Positions 1 through 7,606 of a stretch of 64,000 nt of DNA are shown here, one piece after another (position 1 is the stretch's first letter; every line of letters begins with the position of its first letter). A program made the position numbers and the translations under genes. This DNA comes from Labrenzia sp. 011 (GTDB taxonomy: Bacteria; Pseudomonadota; Alphaproteobacteria; Rhizobiales; Stappiaceae): assembly GCF_003075075.1 (NCBI RefSeq), contig NZ_QCYM01000004.1:124001-188000 (forward strand), given 5' to 3'. The notes beneath the pieces were generated by a model that did not search any database, was not told the DNA's origin, and was given only the letters and a program-made list of their open reading frames with translations.

Positions 1-80
1 TCAGATTTCGCAATAATGGGGTATCTGTTGCCGGCTCGCCCGAGTGAGGCAGGCCATGGCGCTTAAAAAACGCGCCTGCC

Positions 81-105
81 GGAACTTTTTCGCGCGACGT
101 GCGTT
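81..105 (+). promoter_or_regulatory. Candidate EcfG (general stress sigma) promoter
   Basis: GGAAC at 81-85 and CGTT at 102-105 are separated by exactly 16 bases, matching the alphaproteobacterial EcfG consensus GGAAC-N16/17-CGTT. Transcription would start near 112, giving a leader of about 40 nt before the heme oxygenase ATG at 154. A nine-base match with two allowed spacings is expected about once by chance in 64 kb on two strands, so placement is the main support. The rest of 1-153 shows no convincing gene. Confidence 0.6.
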
Positions 106-153
106 CCTCTTTGAGGTACCGGAATAGTAACGATTCGTGGTGCGGGGTAAACA

Positions 154-711
154 GTGATGACATCGGCTGCCGCAGGACGGGAGACGGCGTTCCGACGCTG
201 TTTGTATCTGGAAACACGGGATGAGCACGAAGCCACAGAAGCCACGTTCTCTCCCTTCATCGACGATCCCCATGGCCGGCTGACGTGGTTTCTTGCCGCG
301 CAGCGATCGGGTCTTGCCGCGATTTTCCAAAGTCGTGCCAGCGAGGCCTGTGTGCTTTCGGGGACTGTCGTCGACGATCTTGTCAGGCGACTCGACCAGG
401 ATCTTCTGTCGGCCGGAGCGGTTGCCGTGGAGGTTGCTCCGGCCGGCCCGCTCGAACCTCTGGCGATCGACTATCTGGTGCTCGGTTCGCGTCTCGGCAC
501 GCAGGCACTGCGCCTGCGTCTGTTTTCCGGGGATCGTGCCGACGAAATTCCCGCTTATTTCCGGGCGCCTGCCTTGCCGCAGCTCTGGCGCGCCCATTGC
601 CTCGCGCTTGAGGCCATCGCTCCGGGATCCGCGCGTGCGGACAGAATTCTGGAAAACGTCAAAACCGGCTTTGCGTTGTTCGCTCACGCTGCCGCCGCAC
701 AGAAGACATGA
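154..711 (+). CDS. bphO: Biliverdin-producing heme oxygenase BphO
   Basis: This 185-residue protein opens heme to biliverdin, the chromophore of bacteriophytochromes, in the cytoplasm. The N-terminal part carries the expected proximal heme ligand, His25, in a helix reading TRDEHEATE. Length and all-helical composition fit the bacterial heme oxygenase family. The gene lies 13 bp upstream of the bacteriophytochrome gene, the classic bphO-bphP pairing, so it very likely supplies that protein. The ATG at 154 is preceded by a candidate EcfG promoter. Sequence similarity to HmuO-type enzymes is weak by eye, so the call rests on the His motif, length and context together. Confidence 0.85.
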   Translation: MMTSAAAGRETAFRRCLYLETRDEHEATEATFSPFIDDPHGRLTWFLAAQRSGLAAIFQSRASEACVLSGTVVDDLVRRLDQDLLSAGAVAVEVAPAGPLEPLAIDYLVLGSRLGTQALRLRLFSGDRADEIPAYFRAPALPQLWRAHCLALEAIAPGSARADRILENVKTGFALFAHAAAAQKT

Positions 712-724
712 CAAGGAACCGGGT

Positions 725-3310
725 TTGACTATCAATCATTCGGATCGGAATGCGGAACTTACTGTCGATTTGACCAATTGCGATCGTGAACCGATCCACC
801 AGCTCGGACGTGTCCAGTCCTACGGCGCATTGCTTGCCGTTTCCTCGGACTGGATCGTCCAGCATGCCTCGATGAATCTCCGGGACATTCTCGGTATCCG
901 GCATGAAGATGCTCTCGGGCGCCCCTTGGGCGAAATCGTTGTTGCCGAGGGTCTTGCCCGCATCCGCGATAATCTGCGTGCTGTCGCGAGCCCTCATGGA
1001 GCGGCGCGGCTTTTTGGTGTGGTGATGCGCGAAAGCGGAAACACTTTCGATGTCTCCGTGCATCAGTCGGGCAGCCATCTGATCATCGAATTCGAGCCGA
1101 AGCTCAGCACCCGCGGGCGGGATGTCCTTTCGGAGGTCTACCCGCAGATCGCCGCCCTGCGGCGGAACCGCGACCTGCGGCTGCTTGCGGGAGACGCGGC
1201 GCGCGGCCTGGGGGAGCTGACCGGATTCGACAGCGTCATGGTCTATCAGTTTCAGGCCGATCACTCCGGCAAGGTGATTGCGGAACAGCGGCTCGATCGC
1301 CAGAAAAAATACGACGGGATGATGTTTCCGGCTTCCGATATCCCGGTGCAGGCGCGGGCCCTCTACAAGCGCTCTCTGCTGCGGCTGATCGCGGATGTGA
1401 ACGACGAGGGCAGCGCGATCGTGCCGGGCGCCGGTGTCGATGGTGTGCCTCTCGACCTGTCCCTGGCCGTCACCCGGTCCGTCTCGCCCATCCATATAGA
1501 ATATCTTCGCAACATGGGGGTCGAGGCCTCCATGTCGGTATCGATCATGAAGGACGGGGAACTGTGGGGGCTGTTTGCCTGCCATCACGATAGCCCGCGA
1601 TATATCGACTACGAGCGGCGCACCGCTGTGGAAATGTTCGCTCACATGTTCTCCTACGAGTTGAGCCGGTTCGAGGACGGTTTGCGGAAAACGGTCGAGC
1701 AGGATACCAGCCGGCTCCACGCCATGCTCATGGGGCATATGGCCAACGGGCGCGCCCTGGCCGACAGTCTTCTGGCCGTTTCGGAGGAGATCAATTCGGT
1801 CATTCCCCATGACGGGCTTGTCCTGTTTGAGAACGAGGGCTTCCACGCCACCGGTTCCGTGCCCAGCGAAGAGGAGTTTCTCTCCCTTGCACGCTTTCTC
1901 GACCGCTCCATCGGGTCTGCGGTCTTCACGACCGATTGCCTGAGCAAGCTCCATGAGCCGGCGGCGGATTACGCGGATCGGGTCGCCGGGCTGATGGCCA
2001 TCCCGATTTCCAAGCGACCGCGCGACTATCTTGTCCTGACACGCCGGCAGGTGGAGGAAACGGTCGACTGGGCGGGAGATCCCTCCAAGCCGGCGAGCGT
2101 GGGGCCGAACGGCGCCCGCCTGACGCCGCGCAAGAGCTTCGAGGTCTGGCGGGAAACGGTCTTCAGACGCAGCCTGCCCTGGGGGGCACAAGAGGTCCAT
2201 GCAGCGGACCTGCTGCGGGTGATCCTGCTGGAAGTGTTCCTGAAAGTGACGGACGCGGCCAATCTGGAACGCAAACGGGCGCATGAACAGCAACAGCTGC
2301 TGATTTCGGAACTGAATCACCGGGTGCGCAACATCCTCAACCTCATGCGCGGGCTCGTGGCGCAGTCGCGCTCTTCCGCACGAACGCTCGAGGAGTTCAC
2401 CGCCAATCTTGACGGACGCATCCATTCGCTTGCCCGCGCCCACGACCAGCTGACCCTGGAACAGTGGGAACCGGCCTCGCTGCGCGCGCTGATCGCCTGT
2501 GAGTTCGCCGCCTATGCGGATAGCCAGTCCGAGCGCCTGTCGCTGAAGGGGCCGGATGCGATGATCACGCCCAATGCCTACACCACCCTGGCGCTCGTGT
2601 TGCACGAGATGGTGACGAATTCGATCAAATACGGGGCCCTGCACAACGAGGCCGGCCGGGTGTCGGTGGACATCACCGTGGAAAACAGCGGTGGTCTGCT
2701 GATCGACTGGACCGAACGCGGGGGACCGCCCGTGATGTCTCCCAAGCGCCGCGGTTTCGGGACCACGATTATCGAAAGCTCCATTCCTCATGAGCTGAAG
2801 GGGGATGCCGAAATCTCCTACAAGGTAACCGGCGTTGAAGCCCGGTTTCGACTGCCGGCGAGGGTGATCTCGCAGATCGTTGCCGAGGACGGGCCGGGCG
2901 GCACGGACCGGATTGCAGCGGCGGCCTCGGTGGACCTGCAGGAATACCGGCTGTCGGGTCAGGGACTGGTGCTGGAGGATACGCTGATCATCGCCATGGA
3001 TGCGGCCGGCATGCTTCAGGACCTGGGGGCGTCGGATGTGAAGCTCGTCTCCTCGGTGAAAGCGGCGCTGGCCTGGCTCGAGGACAATACGCCGGAATTC
3101 GCCCTCCTGGATGTGAACCTGGGCGAGGAGCAGTCCGTGCCGGTGGCCGAAAAGCTTCGTGCGGAAGGCGTGCCCTTCGTGCTTGCCACGGGTTATGGAG
3201 AGGCGCCGGACCTCGTGAAGGCCTATCCGCCCTGCATTCTGCTGCAGAAGCCGTTTTCCATGAGCGCGCTCACCGGAGCCGTTTCAAAGGCCTTCACCCT
3301 GCCTGCATGA
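725..3310 (+). CDS. bphP: Bacteriophytochrome HWE histidine kinase with C-terminal receiver
   Basis: A red/far-red photoreceptor kinase of 861 residues. The start is TTG at 725, with AAGGA at 713-717 seven bases upstream; the open frame extends further 5' but there overlaps bphO. Domains in order: N-terminal Cys19 in NCDREPIH (biliverdin attachment), PAS to about 115, GAF to about 300 with the PASDIP motif near residue 204, PHY, then an HWE-type kinase with H-box ELNHRVRN near 528, N-box HEMVTNS near 627 and the WTE motif near 661. A complete receiver follows (about 740-861) with the acidic pair ED, phospho-acceptor in LLDVNL near 795, and KPF. HWE kinases often feed the PhyR-NepR-EcfG cascade; that link is inferred here. 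Confidence 0.93.
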   Translation: MTINHSDRNAELTVDLTNCDREPIHQLGRVQSYGALLAVSSDWIVQHASMNLRDILGIRHEDALGRPLGEIVVAEGLARIRDNLRAVASPHGAARLFGVVMRESGNTFDVSVHQSGSHLIIEFEPKLSTRGRDVLSEVYPQIAALRRNRDLRLLAGDAARGLGELTGFDSVMVYQFQADHSGKVIAEQRLDRQKKYDGMMFPASDIPVQARALYKRSLLRLIADVNDEGSAIVPGAGVDGVPLDLSLAVTRSVSPIHIEYLRNMGVEASMSVSIMKDGELWGLFACHHDSPRYIDYERRTAVEMFAHMFSYELSRFEDGLRKTVEQDTSRLHAMLMGHMANGRALADSLLAVSEEINSVIPHDGLVLFENEGFHATGSVPSEEEFLSLARFLDRSIGSAVFTTDCLSKLHEPAADYADRVAGLMAIPISKRPRDYLVLTRRQVEETVDWAGDPSKPASVGPNGARLTPRKSFEVWRETVFRRSLPWGAQEVHAADLLRVILLEVFLKVTDAANLERKRAHEQQQLLISELNHRVRNILNLMRGLVAQSRSSARTLEEFTANLDGRIHSLARAHDQLTLEQWEPASLRALIACEFAAYADSQSERLSLKGPDAMITPNAYTTLALVLHEMVTNSIKYGALHNEAGRVSVDITVENSGGLLIDWTERGGPPVMSPKRRGFGTTIIESSIPHELKGDAEISYKVTGVEARFRLPARVISQIVAEDGPGGTDRIAAAASVDLQEYRLSGQGLVLEDTLIIAMDAAGMLQDLGASDVKLVSSVKAALAWLEDNTPEFALLDVNLGEEQSVPVAEKLRAEGVPFVLATGYGEAPDLVKAYPPCILLQKPFSMSALTGAVSKAFTLPA

Positions 3311-3325
3311 TGGGCCGCAGCCGGT

Positions 3326-3344
3326 ACACGGCCTCCGGCCGTGT
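3326..3344. terminator. Hairpin between convergent bphP and ogt
   Basis: ACACGGCC and GGCCGTGT pair perfectly over 8 bp with a 3-base loop. It lies between the bphP stop and the end of ogt on the opposite strand, so it could serve both. There is no strong T-tract on either side, so termination efficiency is uncertain. Confidence 0.4.
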
Positions 3345-3374
3345 TCCCGTGCCTCGGTCCCGGCAATGCGTGCC

Positions 3375-3830
3375 TCACAGAAGGAAGGGAAAGCCGCCTT
3401 CAAGCTTCAGGAGGGCGATCTTTGTTTCGGTGCCGCTGGCTCCGGAATAACCACCCAGTCCGTTTGCGGACAGGATGCGGTGGCAGGGGATGACGATGGG
3501 GATGGGGTTGGCCCCGCAGGCCTGGCCGACCGGCTGGCCGTAGGTGCCGAGGTCCCTGGCCAGGTCGCCATAGGTTCTGGTCTGTCCGTATGGGATCGCC
3601 TGCATTTTTCGGAAAACGGCCTGATGCAGTGCGCCGCCCCCGGGGGCAAGCGGCAGGTCGAACTCCTTCAGCCGGCCGTCGAGATAGGCCAGCACCTGCC
3701 GGCCTGCCTCTTTCAGCAAAGATGTTTCTCCTTGGCCTGGAGGTCCGTTCCATTGTATCTGGGTGATTGCGCTGTCAGTTTCGTGAATCGTCAGGCGCCC
3801 CAGCCATGTTTCAATCTCTGCGACAGGCAT
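3375..3830 (-). CDS. ogt: Methylated-DNA--protein-cysteine methyltransferase
   Basis: A 151-residue suicide DNA-repair protein that transfers the methyl group from O6-methylguanine (and O4-methylthymine) to its own cysteine. The C-terminal half has the active-site motif IPCHR followed by the GYSG segment, and before it the DNA-binding helix region YGDLARDLG. The length fits a stand-alone Ogt without an Ada domain. The start is the ATG at 3830; the ribosome-binding site is weak. It is convergent with bphP and divergent from the DMT transporter, so it is probably monocistronic. Confidence 0.93.
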   Translation of the reverse strand: MPVAEIETWLGRLTIHETDSAITQIQWNGPPGQGETSLLKEAGRQVLAYLDGRLKEFDLPLAPGGGALHQAVFRKMQAIPYGQTRTYGDLARDLGTYGQPVGQACGANPIPIVIPCHRILSANGLGGYSGASGTETKIALLKLEGGFPFLL

Positions 3831-3963
3831 TTGCGTCCCCGCTTGGCTTACCCATTAAGTAAGGCCCGGGCGGGTTTATCTCAACCGGGGAATTTCAACC
3901 GGAAGGCTCCGGTTTCGTATCGTTTCGTCAATGGATGAATTTCAGGAAAAAGGCCCGCTGCCG

Positions 3964-4869
3964 ATGGCGCAGGACAGTCAGAAAGACATCGCGGCCGGGG
4001 GGCATTCCACCACGGTGCCCCTGGTCGGGATCAGCCTCATCGTCCTGGCTTGCTTGTGTTTTGCCGTGCTCGATGCCACTGCGAAGTATCTTTCGGCGAG
4101 CCTGCCGACCCTGCAGATCGTCTGGATACGTTTTCTCAGCCATACGGTCATCGCGATGGTTCTGTTCCGGGTGTGGAAGACGCCCTCGCTCCTGAAGACG
4201 CGGCGCCCGGTGCTGCAGCTCGTGCGCGCGGTCTGTCTGCTGTCCACGACAATCCTGAATTTCTTCGCAGTGCGCTATCTGCAGCTTGCCGAGACCATGT
4301 CGATCATGTTCGCCGCACCTTTCGTCATCACGGCCCTTGCCGGGCCGCTGCTGGGAGAATGGGCCGGAATCCGGCGCTGGTGCGCGATCATCGTCGGCTT
4401 CATGGGCGTGCTGGTGGTCACCCAGCCGGGCGTGGGGGGCATGCATTGGGCCGCGATCTACTCGGTCGCCGCCATGATCACCTATGCGCTGTATGCGCTG
4501 TTGACCCGGCAGCTCACCGCCACGGACGGGTCGGCGGGAATGCTGATCATTTCGGGCCTCGTGGCGGCTGTCGCCATGACGCCGATCGGACTGTCGGTAT
4601 GGGAAATGCCGCAGGACATCTGGACCTGGGCCTTGCTGCTGGTCACCGGCGCGCTCGGTGCAGGGGGGCATTTCGTGTTCATCATGGCGCACCGGATCGC
4701 GCCGGCTCCGGTCCTGGCACCTTTCATCTACAGCCAGATCGTGTGGATGATTGCGCTGGGCTATCTGATCTTCGCCGATGTGCCCACAGCAACAACGCTC
4801 CTGGGGGCAGCCATCGTGGTCGGCTCGGGACTCTATATTCTCTACCGGGAACGGGTGAAGGGCATCTAG
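3964..4869 (+). CDS. DMT/EamA-family inner-membrane transporter
   Basis: About 301 residues with roughly ten hydrophobic segments in two EamA halves, typical of drug/metabolite exporters of the RhaT/YdcZ superfamily. The substrate cannot be told from sequence. The ATG at 3964 is preceded by AAGG at 3950-3953; an in-frame ATG at 3931 would add 11 residues but has no ribosome-binding site. The gene stands alone between ogt (divergent) and the L,D-transpeptidase. A weak inverted repeat (AACCGG/CCGGTT, 3897-3914) lies just upstream. Confidence 0.85.
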   Translation: MAQDSQKDIAAGGHSTTVPLVGISLIVLACLCFAVLDATAKYLSASLPTLQIVWIRFLSHTVIAMVLFRVWKTPSLLKTRRPVLQLVRAVCLLSTTILNFFAVRYLQLAETMSIMFAAPFVITALAGPLLGEWAGIRRWCAIIVGFMGVLVVTQPGVGGMHWAAIYSVAAMITYALYALLTRQLTATDGSAGMLIISGLVAAVAMTPIGLSVWEMPQDIWTWALLLVTGALGAGGHFVFIMAHRIAPAPVLAPFIYSQIVWMIALGYLIFADVPTATTLLGAAIVVGSGLYILYRERVKGI

Positions 4870-5029
4870 GGCATGAGGCACGCGGAACTGGCGAGCATTG
4901 GGAAAAAGACCGAAATCCGGCGGTCAGGTGTCCAGAGGTTGACGGGCTTCGTGACTTCCAGTCTTATTGGCCCATCGCGTTGAAACGCCGATAAGATTTT
5001 GTCACCTGCCTGTTTTCAGGAGGAATGGG

Positions 5030-5674
5030 ATGGAACTCGACCGCCGTATGTTGCTGGGAGGCGCTGCCGCTGCCGCAGGCAGCCTTCTTTTGCCGCAGGC
5101 CGCGCAAGCCAATGCCGCCGCAAATGCCTATTTCAACGGCTATCAGGACGACGCCGGTTACCAATACCGGCGAACCAATTTCAAGCGCATCGATCCGGTC
5201 TGGCGTCGCCAGATGGTCAAGTATTTCAGCCCCGAACCGCCGGGCACCGTCGTCGTGGATACCTCCAATCATTTCCTTTACTGGATCTGGGAGAACAACA
5301 CCGCGCTGCGCTACGGTGTCGGAGTGGGCCGGGACGGCTTCAAGTGGTACGGCCGGGCGCGCATCGACCGGAAGGCCCTGTGGCCGCGCTGGGTGCCGCC
5401 GCCGGAAATGCTGCAGCGCCAGCCGGATCTGCCGCGTCTGGTCGAAGGCGGGGCGGCGAACAATCCGCTCGGACCGCGCGCCCTTTATCTATACCGGGAC
5501 GGATCGGATCTCGGCTACCGGCTGCACGGTACGCTCGAGCCCTGGAGTATCGGTCATGACGTGTCCAGCGGCTGTGTGCGGATGTTCCCGGAGGATGTCA
5601 TCGATCTGTACCAGCGTTGCCCGAAGGGGACCGCTGTTCTTGTGCTCGAGCATCTGGGTGCCGGTGCCGGCTGA
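5030..5674 (+). CDS. L,D-transpeptidase (YkuD family), exported
   Basis: 214 residues. The N-terminus has a twin-arginine-like sequence (DRRMLLGG), an alanine-rich hydrophobic core and an AQA cleavage site, so the enzyme is exported to the periplasm. The catalytic YkuD motif is near the C-terminus: HGT...SSGCVRM, with the nucleophilic Cys in SGC. Family members form 3-3 cross-links in peptidoglycan or attach outer-membrane proteins to it. The start at 5030 follows AGGAGGAAT at 5019-5027; an upstream in-frame ATG at 4967 lacks this site. The next gene encodes an OmpA-like lipoprotein that would bind peptidoglycan, so the pair fits cell-envelope maintenance. Confidence 0.88.
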   Translation: MELDRRMLLGGAAAAAGSLLLPQAAQANAAANAYFNGYQDDAGYQYRRTNFKRIDPVWRRQMVKYFSPEPPGTVVVDTSNHFLYWIWENNTALRYGVGVGRDGFKWYGRARIDRKALWPRWVPPPEMLQRQPDLPRLVEGGAANNPLGPRALYLYRDGSDLGYRLHGTLEPWSIGHDVSSGCVRMFPEDVIDLYQRCPKGTAVLVLEHLGAGAG

Positions 5675-5718
5675 GACCGGCGCATTCAAAACATGTGACT
5701 GAAGGATTGGGGGCTTCC

Positions 5719-6246
5719 TTGGGAAATCGGATTGGCCTGTTCGGCCGGGGCATACTCGCTGCCTTTCTTTGCGGGATGGGGCTGGCTGCCTGCAACAGCG
5801 CCGGCGGGCTGGTCTCTCCGGATGTGACCAACGCTCCGGCTGCCGGATTCGTCGATATTTCGCCCGGTTCCGAGGAAGAATTCATCGTCAATGTCGGGCG
5901 CCGGATCTACTTCGACCAGGGATCCGCCGTCGTCACCGATGAAGCCCGGATCACGATCACCAAACAGGCGGACTGGCTGAAGAAGAACAAGAAGTGGCTG
6001 GTCAAGATCCAGGGTCACGCCGATGATCCGGGAAGCGAGGCCGCCCAGAAGACCCTGTCGACCCAACGGGCAAATGCGGTGATGGCCGAACTCGTCAAGC
6101 TCGGGGTCAGTCCGAAGCGGATGTGGGTCAAGGGCTATGGCGTGGAACGTCCGGTCACCGACTGCGATGAGCTGGCGTGCAAGTCGCAGAACCGGCGGGT
6201 GGTTGTCAATCTGCGCGAGGAATTCGACGACTCCGCACCGCGATGA
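5719..6246 (+). CDS. OmpA-family peptidoglycan-binding lipoprotein
   Basis: About 175 residues. A short hydrophobic signal ends in the lipobox LAAC (Cys25 from the TTG at 5719), predicting a lipid-anchored envelope protein. The C-terminal half is an OmpA-like domain (GHADDPGS, then a QNRRVVV end) that binds diaminopimelate of peptidoglycan. Two further cysteines (DCDELAC) near the C-terminus could form a disulfide. The start is uncertain: TTG at 5719 has AAGGA at 5702-5706, a long 12 bases away, while GTG at 5695 and TTG at 5707 are alternatives. It follows the L,D-transpeptidase by 44 bp and is probably co-transcribed. Confidence 0.82.
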   Translation: MGNRIGLFGRGILAAFLCGMGLAACNSAGGLVSPDVTNAPAAGFVDISPGSEEEFIVNVGRRIYFDQGSAVVTDEARITITKQADWLKKNKKWLVKIQGHADDPGSEAAQKTLSTQRANAVMAELVKLGVSPKRMWVKGYGVERPVTDCDELACKSQNRRVVVNLREEFDDSAPR

Positions 6247-6431
6247 CGACGGTTGATGGCGGCGTTGCCGGACCGCTGGCGGCCCTTGAGCGGCCGCGGG
6301 CGCCGTTCGCGCAGCGCTCATTGCCGGTTACCCCACAGCGGGATGCCATCAGGCGTGTTCGCATTTTGTCGAATGGTATTCCCTCCGCAAATGTGAGGTA
6401 TAGGACTCGGGTGTGATTGAGAAAGCAGTGA

Positions 6432-7523
6432 ATGTCTGAAGACAACGGATCGACCTCGCCGCCACCGGGAATACCGCAGAAGCCCGGGAAGCGGCTGACG
6501 CTCGGTCATATTGCGGATCATCTGGGAATTTCGACCGCGACCGTCTCCCTCGCCTTGCGTGACAGTCCGCTTGTTGCGGAGGAAACGCGGGCGAAGGTGA
6601 AGCTGACCGCGCAGGAGATCGGCTATATCTACAACCGGTCGGCCGCATCCCTGCGCACCGCCCGCAGCCAGATTGTCGGCGTCGCGGTTCACGACATTCT
6701 CAATCCCTATTTCGCCGAGGTGTTTTCCGCGCTCGAGGATGTGCTGGAAGAGCAGGGGCAGATGATCTTCATCTGCAATCACCGGGACGACGTGAACCGC
6801 CAGCGGGCGTTCGTGAACACGCTCCTGCAGCACAGGGCGGACGGGCTGATCCTGTGTCCCTCGGTGGGAACATCGGCCGAAGAGATTAACCGCCTTGTGG
6901 ACCAGGGCATCCCGGTCACGCTGGTGGCGCGCGAGGTGCCCGGTGTCTGGGCGCCCTGTGTGCGCGGTGACGATCTTGTCGGTACCCGCATGATCACCAA
7001 ACATCTGATCGACCAGGGGCACACCAGGATTGCCATGGCCGGCGGGCGGCGGGCAAGCTCGACCGGGCGGCTGCGGAATGCCGGCTGGCGGAAAGCGCTG
7101 GATGAGGCGGATATCGATCCGGACAGCCAGATCGATCTGCCCGAACTGATGACGCAGGCCGATGGCCGCGCGGCGGTGTCGGAAATTCTCGGCGCCAAGG
7201 TCCGCCCGACGGCCATTGTCGGCTTCAACGACCTGGTGGCCCTCGGCATGATGACGACCCTGCGCAGGGCGGGGGTCGAACCGGGGCCGGAGATGGCGAT
7301 CACTGGATATGACGACATCGACGGGGCCGATACCCGTACGCCGGCGCTGACGACGATCCGCAATCAGCCGGACAAGATCGGCCGCCTGGCGGCCCTCACC
7401 CTGTTGCGGCAGATCGCGGGAGAGCGGGTTCCGAACAAGCCGATCGTCATCGAGCCGGAACTGAAGATCAGGGAAAGTTCCCCGCCGCCGGGCGTGCGGC
7501 TCGGGCCAAGGCTGGCCGAATAG
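6432..7523 (+). CDS. LacI-family transcriptional regulator
   Basis: 363 residues with an N-terminal LacI helix-turn-helix (IADHLGISTATVSLAL, about 20-45) and hinge, then a periplasmic-binding-protein-like effector domain ending in the usual TTIRNQPDKIG segment. Such proteins normally repress sugar or nucleoside catabolic operons, but no sugar genes are adjacent: it sits between the OmpA lipoprotein and a convergent BCCT transporter. It is therefore an orphan whose target and ligand cannot be read from context. A strong terminator follows it. The 185-bp upstream gap shows no clear operator. Confidence 0.92.
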   Translation: MSEDNGSTSPPPGIPQKPGKRLTLGHIADHLGISTATVSLALRDSPLVAEETRAKVKLTAQEIGYIYNRSAASLRTARSQIVGVAVHDILNPYFAEVFSALEDVLEEQGQMIFICNHRDDVNRQRAFVNTLLQHRADGLILCPSVGTSAEEINRLVDQGIPVTLVAREVPGVWAPCVRGDDLVGTRMITKHLIDQGHTRIAMAGGRRASSTGRLRNAGWRKALDEADIDPDSQIDLPELMTQADGRAAVSEILGAKVRPTAIVGFNDLVALGMMTTLRRAGVEPGPEMAITGYDDIDGADTRTPALTTIRNQPDKIGRLAALTLLRQIAGERVPNKPIVIEPELKIRESSPPPGVRLGPRLAE

Positions 7524-7553
7524 GCGCTTCATGTGACAGCGGGTCTTAAAAGT

Positions 7554-7580
7554 ACGGGCGGCCATGGCCGCCCGTTTTGT
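7554..7580. terminator. Bidirectional intrinsic terminator
   Basis: A 22-base perfect palindrome at 7554-7575 (centre GGCCATGGCC, arms ACGGGC/GCCCGT) is followed by TTTTGTTGT on the plus strand. It lies 31 bp after the lacI-type gene and 31 bp before the end of the convergent BCCT gene. It should end both transcripts, though the T-tract favours the plus strand. Confidence 0.8.
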
Positions 7581-7606
7581 TGTCTGATGTCTTGTCTGGT
7601 CCCGCG

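Noticed and set aside
1..735. Minus-strand open frame at the left edge as the end of an upstream gene
   Set aside because: It is antisense to bphO and has no family features; only the leader of bphO is supported at the left edge.
659..2791. Long minus-strand open frame (710 codons) opposite bphP
   Set aside because: It is fully antisense to a phytochrome with intact motifs; its product is His/Arg/Gln-rich without domains, a by-product of GC-rich codon bias.
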